A DNA stretch of 64,000 nt from Undibacter mobilis (GCF_003367195.1 NZ_QRGO01000001.1:2404501-2468500), one strand, 5' to 3'. Numbered from the stretch's first letter, positions 26,225 to 35,966 are shown. The notes: a model not told the origin generated them from the sequence alone. Translations and numbers: made by a program.

Positions 26225-27397
26225 ATGGGTTCTGGCGGCCGCGCCGTCGTCGCCGTGGTCCTCGCCGCGCTGGTGGCGGGTTGTGGCGACAGCTCAAAGC
26301 AGCAGGCTGGTGGCCCGCCGCCACCGCAAGTCACCGTTGGCACGCCGGTCAAGCGCCAGGTCGTCGATTACGACGAATATGTCGGCCGCTTCATCGCGGT
26401 GAACAGTGTCGAAGTCCGCGCCCGCGTGTCCGGTTATCTCGAGGCGGTGCATTTCAAGGACGGTCAGCTCGTCAAGGAAGGCGACCTTCTCTTCACCATC
26501 GATCGTCGCCCATTCGACAACGCTGCCGCACAAGCGCGCGCCACGCTCACCGCCGCGCAATCGAACGTCGCCTTTACTGAAGCTGACTACACACGCGGCC
26601 AGCAGTTGGTGAAGGAAAAGACCATCACCGACCAGACCTTCGAGCAGCGGGCCCAGGCTTTCCGCAATGCGCGCGCGGCAGTTGCCGGCGCCGAGGCCGC
26701 CGTGCGCACCTCCGAGCTTGATCTTAGCTTCACCGAACTGCGCGCGCCCATCGCCGGCCGCATCGGCGATCGTCGCGTGACGCCGGGCAATCTCGTGACC
26801 GGGGGCACAGGCGGTAACACGACGTTGCTCGCTACCATCGTCTCCACCGATCCGATCTATTTCGAATTCACCTTCGATGAAGCCTCATATCTCCGTTATG
26901 AGCGCAATGCCGGCAAGGGCGCGGCCGATGTCGCCAGCCGCGGCGCCAGCGTCAGCGTTGGTTTGAAACTCATCGACGAGAAGGACTTTATCCATAACGG
27001 TCGCGTCGACTTCGTCGACAACGTTATCGATCGTACCAGCGGTACCATCCGCGGCCGCGCCGTGTTCGACAACAAGGATAGCGTATTTACCCCCGGCATG
27101 TTCGGTCGGGTGCGCGTGCCGGCCTCGGCGCCTTACGAGGGCCTGCTGGTGCCCGACGCCGCCATCGGCACCGAACAGGTTCGCAAATACGTTCTGGTCG
27201 TCGGCCCCGACAACAAGGCGGTTCAGAGATATGTGACGCTCGGCCAGCTCGTCGACCGCACCTTGCGCGTGGTCAAGGAGGGCGTCGAGCCAGACGACAA
27301 AATTATCGTCAATGGCATCGCTCGCGTGCGTCCGGGTCAGCCTGTCACGCCGCAAGCTCAGGGCGCCCCGGCCGCACAGCCGGCGCCGCAGAAGTAG
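26225..27397 (+). CDS. RND efflux system periplasmic adaptor lipoprotein (AcrA/MexE family)
   Basis: The 390-residue membrane fusion protein begins with a short signal sequence ending in a lipobox (LVAGC, cysteine about residue 20). A barrel-sandwich domain follows (EVRARVSGYLEAVHFKDGQL), then a helical hairpin (residues about 90-150), and TELRAPIAGRIGDRRVTPGN. It links the inner-membrane pump, encoded six bases downstream, to an outer-membrane channel. The start is uncertain: ATG 26225 gives the best lipoprotein signal, while ATG 26189 would add 12 residues. Neither has a clear ribosome site. No TolC-type gene or TetR regulator is adjacent. Confidence 0.9.
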   Translation: MGSGGRAVVAVVLAALVAGCGDSSKQQAGGPPPPQVTVGTPVKRQVVDYDEYVGRFIAVNSVEVRARVSGYLEAVHFKDGQLVKEGDLLFTIDRRPFDNAAAQARATLTAAQSNVAFTEADYTRGQQLVKEKTITDQTFEQRAQAFRNARAAVAGAEAAVRTSELDLSFTELRAPIAGRIGDRRVTPGNLVTGGTGGNTTLLATIVSTDPIYFEFTFDEASYLRYERNAGKGAADVASRGASVSVGLKLIDEKDFIHNGRVDFVDNVIDRTSGTIRGRAVFDNKDSVFTPGMFGRVRVPASAPYEGLLVPDAAIGTEQVRKYVLVVGPDNKAVQRYVTLGQLVDRTLRVVKEGVEPDDKIIVNGIARVRPGQPVTPQAQGAPAAQPAPQK

Positions 27398-27403
27398 CGC
27401 GCC

Positions 27404-30400
27404 ATGCGATTTTCACATTTCTTCATCGATCGGCCGATCTTCGCCTCGGTGATTGCGATTGTGATCATCATTCTTGGCGCGGTGGCCTATCAGCGGCTGC
27501 CGGTTGCGCAATATCCCGAGATCGCCCCGCCATCGATCAACATCAACGGGCAGTTTCCCGGCGCCAGCGCGGAAATCGTCGCCGAAACCGTGGTCGCGCC
27601 GATCGAGCAGCAGATCAACGGCGTTGAGGGGATGCTCTACATCTCCTCAAACTCGGCCGCCGACGGCCGCTTCTCGATCTCGGTCACCTTCGATATCGGC
27701 ACTAATCTCGATATCGCCCAAGTGCAGGTGCAGAATCGTGTCTCGATCGCGGCGCCGCGTTTGCCGGCGCAGGTTCAGCAGATCGGCGTTACGGTGCAGA
27801 AGAGTTCGCCCGACATTCTGATGGTGGTGAACCTTTTCTCCAAGGACAAGTCGCGCGACGCGCTTTACATCTCGAACTACGCCAACCTCCAGATCAAGGA
27901 CGCCTTGACGCGCGTGGACGGCGTCGGTTCGATCAGCGTGTTCGGCAGTCGCGACTATGCGATGCAGGTCTGGCTCGACCCCGATCGCATGCAGTCGCTC
28001 AATCTGACGGCGGGCGACATCACGGCGGCGCTGCGGGAGCAGAACATCCAGGTCGCGTCGGGTGTGCTCAATCAGCCGCCGGTGCCGCAGCAACTCGCCT
28101 TCCAGATCGCGGTCCGCACCCTCGGTCGCCTGTCGACGCCGGAGGAATTCGGCAACATCGTCGTGAAGCAGACGGGCAATGCCGTGGTGCGCGTCAAGGA
28201 CGTAGCGCGTGTCGAACTGATCGCGCAGGACTACTCATCCAATTCCTATCTCGGGCGCGACGAGTCGGTTGCACTGGCCGTTTTCCAGCGGCCAGGTTCG
28301 AACGCGCTCACCACGGGCGATGGCATCGTCAAGGCGATGCAGGAGATGTCCAGGAGTTTCCCGGCCGGGGTCAATTACGGCATTTTCTACAATCCGACGC
28401 AGTTCATCCAGGAGTCGGTCAGCGCCGTTATTACGACGATCTTCGAAGCGGTGGTGCTCGTCGTGCTCGTCGTCGTGCTGTTCCTGCAGACCTGGCGAGC
28501 GGCCGTCATTCCACTGTTGGCGATTCCGATCTCGCTGATCGGAACGTTCTTCATGATGAGCCTGTTCGGCTTCTCATTGAACAATCTGTCGTTGTTCGGT
28601 TTGGTGCTCGCTATCGGTATTGTCGTCGATGATGCCATCGTCGTGGTCGAGAATGTCGAGCGCAACATAGCGAACGGCCAATCGCCGCGCGACGCCGCCT
28701 ACAAGACTATGGATGAGGTGGGTACGGCGCTGATTTCGATCGCGCTGGTGTTGTGCGCGGTATTCGTACCGACAGTGTTCATCACCGGCATTTCGGGGCA
28801 GTTCTATCGCCAGTTCGCGCTGACGATCACCAGCGCGACCATTATTTCGTTGATCTGTTCGCTGACGCTGTCGCCGGCTATGTGTGCGCTGCTGTTGCGG
28901 CCCCACAAGGAGGCGCACCAGGAGCGCTGGTTTGAGAAGCCGCTGCACGGGTTCTTCAGGCTGTTCAACCGCGGCTTCGACGCATTGGCGAGCGGCTACA
29001 GCGCTGTGGCCAAGCGCATCGTTCGGTTCGCGGTGCTGATGCTGGTCGCTTATGCTGTTATCCTGGGCTTCGGTCTCAATGAGTTCCGCAAGACCCCGCA
29101 GGGCTTCATCCCGCAAATTGATCGCGGCATTCTGATCGTGGCAGCGCAGTTGCCGCCGGGTGCGTCGCTGCAGCGGACCGACGCGGTGATGCGACGCGCC
29201 ACCGATATCATTCTCGGTACGCCGGGCGTCGCCAATGCGGTTGTTATCGTTGGCTTCTCCGGCGCGACCTTCACCAACGCGCCAAACGCCGGCGCTATGT
29301 TCGTTGTTCTCGATTCCTTTGATGAACGGGCCAAGGATCCGGCCAAGTCGACCGCGGCAATTCAGGGCGCGCTGTTCCAGAAGCTCGGCGCGATCCAGGA
29401 AGCGCAGATGATTGTCGTTCAGCCGCCGCCGGTGTCCGGCATCGGCAACGCGGCCGGCTTCCGCATGATGGTCGAGGATCGCAATGGCGCCGGACCGGCT
29501 GCGCTGCAGGGTGCGGTCTATGCGATGATGGGCCGTGCGGCGCAGACGCCGGGCCTGCTGCAGGTCTATTCGCTGTTCGAGACCCAGACGCCGCAGCTTT
29601 ATCTCGATATCGACCGCGTCAAGGCGCAGCTTCTCGGCATCAATATATCGGACGTGTTCCAGGCGCTGCAGGTCTATATCGGCTCGTCTTACGTCAACGA
29701 CTTCAATCTCTTCGGCCGAACTTTCCGCGTGCAGGCCCAGGCCAGTGCGGATAGTCGCCTCGAAGCCAAGGACGTGCTGGCGCTCCGCGTGCGCAACAAT
29801 CAGGGGCAGACCGTGCCGCTGGGGTCGTTCACGACGGTCAGCGACATCTCCGGCCCGTACCGTCTGCCGCGCTACAATCTTTATCCGGCGGCCGAGCTCG
29901 ATGGCGCGCCGGCGCCCGGCTACAGCCAGGGCCAGGCGATCGAGATCATGCAGAAGCTGGCCGCGGAAACCTTGCCCGCGGGCTTCAGCTACGAATGGAC
30001 GACGCTGGCGTACCAGCAGATCCGCGCCGGCAACACGGCGATGTTCGCCTTCCTGCTCGGTGTGACCTTCGTCTTCCTCGTGCTCGCGGCACAGTATGAG
30101 AGCCTGACACTGCCTCTTGCCGTCATTCTAATCGTGCCGATGTGTCTAGTGGCCGCGATCGTCGGCGTCGTGTTGCGCGGACAGGACAACAATATTCTCA
30201 CCCAGGTCGGCTTCGTCGTGTTGATTGCGCTGGCGGCCAAGAACGCCATTCTGATTGTGGAATTCGCCAAGCAGCTCGAGGATCAGGGCCGCAACCGGTT
30301 CGACGCAGCGGTCGAGGCGGCCCGCCTGCGTCTGCGTCCGATTGTGATGACATCGCTTGCTTTCGTCTTCGGCGTCGCGCCGCTGGTCTGGGCCATCGGT

Positions 30401-30568
30401 GCTGGCGCGGAACTGCGCCAGGCTCTTGGCACGGCGGTATTTTCGGGCATGATTGGCGTCACGGTGTTCGGTCTGATCTTCACGCCGGCCTTCTATGTGA
30501 TCTCGCGCTGGATCGCGGAGAAGACCACGCGCCGCAAGGATACCGCGGGAGCGCAGCCGGCTGGCTAG
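27404..30568 (+). CDS. RND multidrug efflux permease (AcrB/MexF family)
   Basis: The 1054-residue protein has the full HAE1-family length with 12 membrane helices and two large periplasmic loops. It starts MRFSHFFIDRPIFASVIAI and has LAIGIVVDDAIVVVENVERN with the paired aspartates of the proton path in TM4. FKTPQGFIP-like FRKTPQGFIPQIDRG follows TM7, and the C-terminal half has GFVVLIALAAKNAILIVEFA. It exports hydrophobic drugs, solvents or metabolites by proton antiport as a homotrimer. It is co-transcribed with the adaptor gene six bases upstream. Confidence 0.96.
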   Translation: MRFSHFFIDRPIFASVIAIVIIILGAVAYQRLPVAQYPEIAPPSININGQFPGASAEIVAETVVAPIEQQINGVEGMLYISSNSAADGRFSISVTFDIGTNLDIAQVQVQNRVSIAAPRLPAQVQQIGVTVQKSSPDILMVVNLFSKDKSRDALYISNYANLQIKDALTRVDGVGSISVFGSRDYAMQVWLDPDRMQSLNLTAGDITAALREQNIQVASGVLNQPPVPQQLAFQIAVRTLGRLSTPEEFGNIVVKQTGNAVVRVKDVARVELIAQDYSSNSYLGRDESVALAVFQRPGSNALTTGDGIVKAMQEMSRSFPAGVNYGIFYNPTQFIQESVSAVITTIFEAVVLVVLVVVLFLQTWRAAVIPLLAIPISLIGTFFMMSLFGFSLNNLSLFGLVLAIGIVVDDAIVVVENVERNIANGQSPRDAAYKTMDEVGTALISIALVLCAVFVPTVFITGISGQFYRQFALTITSATIISLICSLTLSPAMCALLLRPHKEAHQERWFEKPLHGFFRLFNRGFDALASGYSAVAKRIVRFAVLMLVAYAVILGFGLNEFRKTPQGFIPQIDRGILIVAAQLPPGASLQRTDAVMRRATDIILGTPGVANAVVIVGFSGATFTNAPNAGAMFVVLDSFDERAKDPAKSTAAIQGALFQKLGAIQEAQMIVVQPPPVSGIGNAAGFRMMVEDRNGAGPAALQGAVYAMMGRAAQTPGLLQVYSLFETQTPQLYLDIDRVKAQLLGINISDVFQALQVYIGSSYVNDFNLFGRTFRVQAQASADSRLEAKDVLALRVRNNQGQTVPLGSFTTVSDISGPYRLPRYNLYPAAELDGAPAPGYSQGQAIEIMQKLAAETLPAGFSYEWTTLAYQQIRAGNTAMFAFLLGVTFVFLVLAAQYESLTLPLAVILIVPMCLVAAIVGVVLRGQDNNILTQVGFVVLIALAAKNAILIVEFAKQLEDQGRNRFDAAVEAARLRLRPIVMTSLAFVFGVAPLVWAIGAGAELRQALGTAVFSGMIGVTVFGLIFTPAFYVISRWIAEKTTRRKDTAGAQPAG

Positions 30569-30617
30569 GTGGTTGGTGTTTGGGCAGCGCCCGCACATGA
30601 CGAAAGGGAATAGCGAG

Positions 30618-32918
30618 ATGGCGATGATGAAGTTCGGTTTTGGCCAGCCGCTTACCCGCAAGGAAGACGACGCATTGCTGCGCGGTGCCGGTCACTACGT
30701 CGCCGACGTCGCGCCCGCCGGAGCCTTGCACGCGGTTGTGGTGCGCTCGCCCCACGCGCATGCCAATTTCAAGATTGGTGACCTTGCTGCCGTGAAGGCG
30801 ATGAAAGGCGTTCGCCTCATCCTGACCGGCGACGACGTTACTCATCTTGGTCCGCTGCCGACGCCGGGTGTGCTGGACGGCGTCAATATCGACGTGCCGT
30901 TCTATCCGATCCTGACGCGAGACGTGGTGCGCCATGTCGGCGATGCGGTGGCCTTCGTGGTTGCTGATACGCTCGATCAGGCCAAGGACGCGGCCGAGAC
31001 GATTGCGATTGACTGGAAACCGCTGCCTCACATCATCGGTTCGCTCGAGGCCCTCAAGAAAGGTGCGCCGCAGGTCTGGCCTGACCGGCCGAACCTGTGC
31101 TTCGAGACGTCGGCAGGCGATGAGAGCGGGACCCGGGCCGCCTTCGCCAAGGCGGCGCGCACGGTCAAGACGACCATCGTGAACCAGCGTCTTGTCACCA
31201 ACTACATGGATACGCGCGGTGTCGTCGCCGAATTCGACGGCGATCGCTACACGCTGACGCTTGGCAGCCAGGGCAGCCACATCATTCGTGATATCATCTG
31301 CGGCGACGTGCTCAAGAAGCCGCTCGACAAGATGCGTGTCATCACGCCGGATGTCGGTGGCGGCTTCGGTACCAAGATGTTTCCGTATCGCGAATACGCG
31401 CTTGCCGCGGTGGCGGCGGAAAAGCTGCGCAAGCCGGTCAAATGGATCTGCGACCGCTCCGAGCATTTTTTCGGCGACAGTCATGGCCGCGACAACATCT
31501 CGACGGCCACGATTGCACTCGACGAGAATAACAAGTTCCTGGCGCTTGAGATCGACATCGTCGCCGACATGGGCGCCTACCTGTCGTGCTACGCACCTTA
31601 TATTCCCTGGCTCGGCGTCGGCATGGCGACCGGCGTCTACGACATTCCAACGGCCTTCATTCGCTTGCGCGCGGCCTATACGAACACCGTACCGGTCGAT
31701 GCCTATCGGGGAGCGGGACGTCCCGAAGCGTCTTATCTGATCGAGCGCGCCGTGGACAACACCGCGCGAGAAATTGGCGTTGCACCCGACACGCTGCGAC
31801 GGAAGAACATGATCCGTCAGTCCCAGTTGCCGTACACGACGCCGACCGGCAAGGTGTACGACTCCGGCGACTTCGCCGGAGCGCTCAAGCATGCGCAGGA
31901 TCTGGTCGACTGGAAGGGTTTCGGCAAGCGCGCGACCCAGGCCAAGCGCGCCGGAAAATTGCGCGGTATCGGTGTCGCCACTTATATCGAGGCCTGCGGC
32001 TCCAATGGTCCGGAGACTGCGAAGGTCACGCTCGATGGCGACGGTGGCGTCACGGTGCTGATCGGCTCGCAATCGACCGGGCAGGGCCACCAGACCTCCT
32101 ACGCTCAGCTTGTAGCGGAGCGGCTAGATCTGCCGCCGGAGCGCGTGCGGGTTGTCCAGGGCGACACCGACCGGATTGCGACCGGCGCCGGCACCGGCGG
32201 CTCAAGCTCGATCCCTGTGGGTGGGGTCTCGGTTGATCGCGCATCGCGCACTTTGGCCGATCAGCTCAAGGATCTGGCCGCCGATGCGCTGGAAGCTTCG
32301 GCCAGCGACATGGAAATTGCCGACGGGACGGTGCGCGTGGCGGGCACCGATCGCGCCATCAGTTTTGCCGATCTGGCCCGTCATCCGAAAGCCACGCCGG
32401 ATAAACTGACCGCGACCAAGGATTTCAGCACCGACAAAGCGACCTATCCGAACGGCGCCCATATCGCGGAAGTGGAGATCGATCCCGATACAGGCAGGAC
32501 GGAAATCGTCACCTACGTTGTGGTCGACGACTTCGGCGCCACGCTCAATCCGTTGTTGCTGGAAGGCCAGGTTCATGGCGGGCTGGTGCAGGGCATCGGC
32601 CAAGCGCTGATGGAAGACACGGTGTACGATCCCGATACCGGACAGCTCATCAGTGCGAGCTTCATGGATTACGCCATGCCGCGCGCCTCCGATGCGCCGT
32701 CCTTCGTGTTCGAAACCCGCAATATGCCGTGCAAGACGAATCCGCTCGGCGTGAAGGGTGCGGGCGAGGCCGGGGCCATCGGTTCATGTCCGGCGGTCAT
32801 GAATGCGGTCATCGACGCGCTGGACCGCGCCTACGCCATCCGTCACGTCGACATGCCGGCGACGCCTTTGAAGGTGTGGACGCTGATCGACCAGGCCAGG
32901 AAGGCCCGTGCGGCGTAG
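30618..32918 (+). CDS. Molybdenum hydroxylase large subunit (xanthine dehydrogenase/CoxL family)
   Basis: The 766-residue protein is the molybdopterin-binding subunit. It has FGFGQPLTRKEDDALLRGAG at the N-terminus, the Moco-binding GGGFGTK, AYRGAGRPEA, GQGHQTSYAQ, and the catalytic glutamate in GVKGAGEAGAIG near the C-terminus. It lacks the AYRCSFR active-site loop of form I CO dehydrogenase, so an aldehyde, aromatic heterocycle or purine substrate is more likely. The FeS and FAD subunits normally encoded beside it are absent; two cytochrome c genes follow instead. ATG 30618 has AAAGGGAA upstream; the earlier ATG at 30597 is weaker. No Tat signal is seen, so the location is unclear. Confidence 0.92.
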   Translation: MAMMKFGFGQPLTRKEDDALLRGAGHYVADVAPAGALHAVVVRSPHAHANFKIGDLAAVKAMKGVRLILTGDDVTHLGPLPTPGVLDGVNIDVPFYPILTRDVVRHVGDAVAFVVADTLDQAKDAAETIAIDWKPLPHIIGSLEALKKGAPQVWPDRPNLCFETSAGDESGTRAAFAKAARTVKTTIVNQRLVTNYMDTRGVVAEFDGDRYTLTLGSQGSHIIRDIICGDVLKKPLDKMRVITPDVGGGFGTKMFPYREYALAAVAAEKLRKPVKWICDRSEHFFGDSHGRDNISTATIALDENNKFLALEIDIVADMGAYLSCYAPYIPWLGVGMATGVYDIPTAFIRLRAAYTNTVPVDAYRGAGRPEASYLIERAVDNTAREIGVAPDTLRRKNMIRQSQLPYTTPTGKVYDSGDFAGALKHAQDLVDWKGFGKRATQAKRAGKLRGIGVATYIEACGSNGPETAKVTLDGDGGVTVLIGSQSTGQGHQTSYAQLVAERLDLPPERVRVVQGDTDRIATGAGTGGSSSIPVGGVSVDRASRTLADQLKDLAADALEASASDMEIADGTVRVAGTDRAISFADLARHPKATPDKLTATKDFSTDKATYPNGAHIAEVEIDPDTGRTEIVTYVVVDDFGATLNPLLLEGQVHGGLVQGIGQALMEDTVYDPDTGQLISASFMDYAMPRASDAPSFVFETRNMPCKTNPLGVKGAGEAGAIGSCPAVMNAVIDALDRAYAIRHVDMPATPLKVWTLIDQARKARAA

Positions 32919-33082
32919 CGCCGCCGGGTCCTCACGCCTTCGTGATGGCTGGATATGTCGAATGCGCTCAGTTCCGCCGGAATATGTTTCGCAAATCCGG
33001 GTTAGCTAAAGCGCGTGCCGGCAAACCTTCGGCGCGATCGTTACATGCGCAACTATGCGCGCCCATCCACGAGGGGGACTAA

Positions 33083-33532
33083 ATGAAGTTATCATTGTTC
33101 TGTGCGGCTGCGGCCGTGGCCTTGGTATCGGTCGCTACCACAGCGGTCGTTGCCCAGCAGGATCCGATTGCCGCGCGCAAGGCTTTGATGAAGGAATCCG
33201 GACAGGCCACCGCTGTGGTCGTCAAGATGACCAAAGGCGAAACGCCATTCGACCTGGCGGCCGCGCAAAAGTCGCTGAAGACCTATCAGGACATCGCCGC
33301 CAAGATGCCGGCACTGTTCCCCGAGAGCTCGAAGTCCGGTGGTGAGACCACCGCAGCCCCGGCGATCTGGGAGAAGATGGACGACTTCAAGGCGCGTTTC
33401 GTCAAGTTCGGCGAGGATGCCAAGGCGGCGGAAGCCTCTGTCAAGGATCTCGATTCGCTCAAGGCGGCTGTGGCCAACGTCACCCGCAACTGTGGCGGCT
33501 GCCACGAAGCTTACCGCGTCAAGAAGAGCTGA
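33083..33532 (+). CDS. Class II cytochrome c (cytochrome c'/c-556 type)
   Basis: The 149-residue protein has a Sec signal peptide (MKLSLFCAAAAVALVSVATT, cleavage after AVVA near residue 24). It then forms a four-helix bundle with the single haem site C137-GG-C140-H141 near the C-terminus, as in class II cytochromes. It is a periplasmic electron carrier. It lies 164 bases after the molybdenum hydroxylase and 125 bases before a diheme cytochrome, with a terminator in between. GGGGGA precedes the ATG. Confidence 0.9.
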   Translation: MKLSLFCAAAAVALVSVATTAVVAQQDPIAARKALMKESGQATAVVVKMTKGETPFDLAAAQKSLKTYQDIAAKMPALFPESSKSGGETTAAPAIWEKMDDFKARFVKFGEDAKAAEASVKDLDSLKAAVANVTRNCGGCHEAYRVKKS

Positions 33533-33569
33533 TGGTCTTTTGCTGATCGGCCACGTGGCCTTTGATTGA

Positions 33570-33600
33570 AAGGGCGGTGTGCCTTGCGCGCACCGCCCTT
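33570..33600 (+). terminator. Intrinsic terminator after the class II cytochrome gene
   Basis: A 10-bp stem (AAGGGCGGTG at 33570-33579, CACCGCCCTT at 33591-33600) is followed by TCTCTT. A 12-bp perfect palindrome (GGCCACGTGGCC) lies just upstream at 33549-33560. Confidence 0.75.
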
Positions 33601-33657
33601 TCTCTTGAACCGCGGTCGCGGTTAGACTGGTCGCAACGACCGATGGGACATTCTGAC

Positions 33658-34575
33658 ATGGCGCGTAAACTGATTGGACTCTTCCTTGTACTCGGCATCG
33701 CCGCAATGGCGGCTTTCTGGTTTGTAATCGCGCCGAAGACAGAGCCGGCGGACGCTTTTGCGACGCCGTACAAGGCCGATCTCGCCAATGGCAAGACGAT
33801 GTTCGACGTCGGCGGCTGCGTGTCCTGCCACACCGACAGCAAGGAGGATCGGACTCGCCTCGGCGGCGGCGTGGCGCTGGGCTCGCCCTTCGGCACATTC
33901 TACACGCCGAACATTTCACCCGATCCGGATGACGGCATCGGGCGATGGAGTGAAGCTCAATTCGTCAGTGCCATGCGTTACGGCACGTCGCCGCAAGGCA
34001 CGCATCTTTATCCGTCGTTTCCATACGCCTCCTATCAGCGCATGAATGTGGACGACGTGCGCGACCTATTCGCCTACATCAAGACGCTGCCTGCGGTGAA
34101 GGGCAGGGCACGCGGTCACGACCTGCCATTCCCGTTTAACATCCGTTTGCTGCTTGGCGGTTGGAAGCTTCTTTACCTCGATGACAAGCCGTTCACTCCG
34201 GACCCTTCCAGGGACGCGCAATGGAACCGCGGTGCCTACCTTGTCAACGGACCTGGCCACTGTGCCGAATGCCATTCCCCGCGCGACATGATGGGTGGCA
34301 TCGTTGCAGCAAAGCGTTTCGCCGGCGGTCCCAATCCTGAAGGCGAGGGTTTTGTGCCCAACATTACGCAGCAAGGTCTTGGCTCGTGGTCGGACAAGGA
34401 CATCGCAGAGTTCCTGAAATCGGGTATGACTCCCGAGTTCGATTCCGCAGGCGGCAGCATGGCTGCGGTCATCCGCAATACGGCGCAGCTCAGCGACGCC
34501 GACCGGCTGGCGATGGCGGTCTATATCAAGTCGCTGCCGGCGGTCGCCGGCCCGCCACGGCCGGCGAAAAAGTAA
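33658..34575 (+). CDS. Diheme cytochrome c (alcohol/aldehyde dehydrogenase-associated type)
   Basis: The 305-residue protein has an N-terminal membrane anchor or uncleaved signal (residues 5-25). Two class I haem sites follow, C54-VS-C57-H58 and C202-AE-C205-H206. FYTPNISPDPDDGIG and FVPNITQQGLGSWSD are the segments seen in cytochrome subunits that accept electrons from periplasmic dehydrogenases or molybdenum hydroxylases. ATG 33658 was chosen because MARKLIG starts the signal. It may form an electron path with the upstream hydroxylase and class II cytochrome, though a terminator separates it from them. Confidence 0.88.
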   Translation: MARKLIGLFLVLGIAAMAAFWFVIAPKTEPADAFATPYKADLANGKTMFDVGGCVSCHTDSKEDRTRLGGGVALGSPFGTFYTPNISPDPDDGIGRWSEAQFVSAMRYGTSPQGTHLYPSFPYASYQRMNVDDVRDLFAYIKTLPAVKGRARGHDLPFPFNIRLLLGGWKLLYLDDKPFTPDPSRDAQWNRGAYLVNGPGHCAECHSPRDMMGGIVAAKRFAGGPNPEGEGFVPNITQQGLGSWSDKDIAEFLKSGMTPEFDSAGGSMAAVIRNTAQLSDADRLAMAVYIKSLPAVAGPPRPAKK

Positions 34576-34643
34576 AAGCGGGGCAGCCCGCGCGCTAAAG
34601 AGGGGCGACAAGACCGGCGCGGAGAGTTATGGAGGGGTTCTCC

Positions 34644-35591
34644 ATGCATCACCCGTCGCCCGATCTCCTCAAAGCCATCGGCTTCAAGATTTTCTCCGCA
34701 CTGCTGTTTGCTGCGATGTCCGCGCTCATCCGGCAACTCGGCGAAACCGTGCCGGTGGGGCAGATGGTGTTCTTCCGCTCGGCCTGCGCAATACCTCCGG
34801 TGCTGCTGATTTACGCTTTCCGCGGCGAGATCATGACCGCTGTGCGCACCAACCGCATCTTCGGTCATCTTGGTCGCGGGACCGTCAGTGTTTGTGGCAT
34901 GTTCTCGAATTTTGCCGCGCTGGCGCGGCTGCCGCTGGCGGATGCCACCGCTATTCAGTTCGGCTCGCCCCTGATCACGGTGGCGCTCGCCGCTCTTATC
35001 CTCAAGGAGCGTGTACGCGTCTTCCGCTGGACCGCAGTCGTTGTCGGCTTTGTCGGCGTGATTGTGATGCTCATTCCGAATTTTGATCCGGGCCGTTATA
35101 CTGCGGTCGGTGTAGGTGCCGCTGCGGCGGTCGGCTCGATATTCGCGGTCATTGCCGCCTTCTGTAACGCCGGTGCCGTGATCCAGACGCGGCGGCTGAC
35201 GCAAAGCGAATCGACGTCGTCGATCGTTTTTTACTTCTCGCTGTCCTGCGCCTTGGTCGGCGCGGCGACGCTTCCCTTTGCCTGGTACACGCCGACCCGC
35301 GAGGAGCTGATGGCGCTCGTCGCCACCGGCATTCTCGGCGGCATCGCGCACATTTTTCTGACCGAGAGCTACCGTCACGCCACCGCGTCGGTGATCGCGC
35401 CGTTCGACTACACGTCGCTGATCTGGGCGCTGCTGCTGGGCTACTGGTTCTTCGGCGAACTGCCGAGCACGCTGGTCTATGTCGGCGCGTCCATCGTGGC
35501 TGGCGCCGGGCTGGCGGTGCTGTGGCGCGAGCGGCGCCTCGGTATTGACCGGGCCCCCGAAGCCGAAGGCCCGCGGCGGCCGGAAATTTGA
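34644..35591 (+). CDS. DMT superfamily permease (EamA family)
   Basis: The 315-residue protein has ten hydrophobic segments arranged as two EamA repeats (GKF-type VGQMVFFRSACAIPP in the first, SVIAPFDYTSLIWALLLGYW in the second). Such permeases export or import small metabolites, often amino acids or riboflavin-like compounds, across the inner membrane. The substrate is not visible. ATG 34644 was chosen because GGAGGGG lies at ideal spacing. An in-frame ATG at 34629 with GGAG upstream is an alternative adding five residues. It is convergent with the Lrp-domain gene, 10 bases apart. Confidence 0.88.
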   Translation: MHHPSPDLLKAIGFKIFSALLFAAMSALIRQLGETVPVGQMVFFRSACAIPPVLLIYAFRGEIMTAVRTNRIFGHLGRGTVSVCGMFSNFAALARLPLADATAIQFGSPLITVALAALILKERVRVFRWTAVVVGFVGVIVMLIPNFDPGRYTAVGVGAAAAVGSIFAVIAAFCNAGAVIQTRRLTQSESTSSIVFYFSLSCALVGAATLPFAWYTPTREELMALVATGILGGIAHIFLTESYRHATASVIAPFDYTSLIWALLLGYWFFGELPSTLVYVGASIVAGAGLAVLWRERRLGIDRAPEAEGPRRPEI

Positions 35592-35601
35592 CGTTACAAA
35601 G

Positions 35602-35844
35602 CTACGCGGTAAATGCCTTAAAGGTGATGATTGTGTAGGTGTCCTTGATCCCCGGGATGCAATGCACCTTTTCGTTCACGAAGTGGCCGATATCGATCTT
35701 GTCGTCCACGTAGAACTTCACCAGCAGATCGTAATCGCCGGCGGTCGAATAGATCTCCGAGGCAATCTCGGCCTCCGCCAGTTCGTTGGCGACCTGATAG
35801 GCCTTGCCGAGCTCGCATTTGATTTGGACGAAGAACGGGGTCAT
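35602..35844 (-). CDS. Stand-alone Lrp/AsnC ligand-binding (RAM) domain protein
   Basis: The 80-residue open frame (MTPFFVQIKCELGKAYQVAN onward) encodes only the alpha-beta effector domain of the Lrp/AsnC family. TAGDYDLLVKFYVDD and VHCIPGIKDTYTIITF are typical. There is no DNA-binding domain. Such stand-alone RAM proteins form decamers or dodecamers and bind amino acids. ATG 35844 is used; upstream codons extend into the divergent thi leader region and are not conserved-looking. It is divergent from the thiamine operon. Confidence 0.85.
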   Translation of the reverse strand: MTPFFVQIKCELGKAYQVANELAEAEIASEIYSTAGDYDLLVKFYVDDKIDIGHFVNEKVHCIPGIKDTYTIITFKAFTA

Positions 35845-35966
35845 TGCGGTGGGGTCTCCGGGGTGCCGGGGCGTTTCCTGCAACACAGCAAAATCGCGCC
35901 AGCCTGGCAAGGTACCGGTTTGGACACCGGTTTTCCCGGTCTTCCGGCCGCCTGATCGAAGCGCTC

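Noticed and set aside
30618..32918. Carbon monoxide dehydrogenase large subunit (CoxL form I)
   Set aside because: The AYRCSFR active-site loop of form I is not present; the sequence has AYRGAGRPEA, and coxM and coxS are absent.
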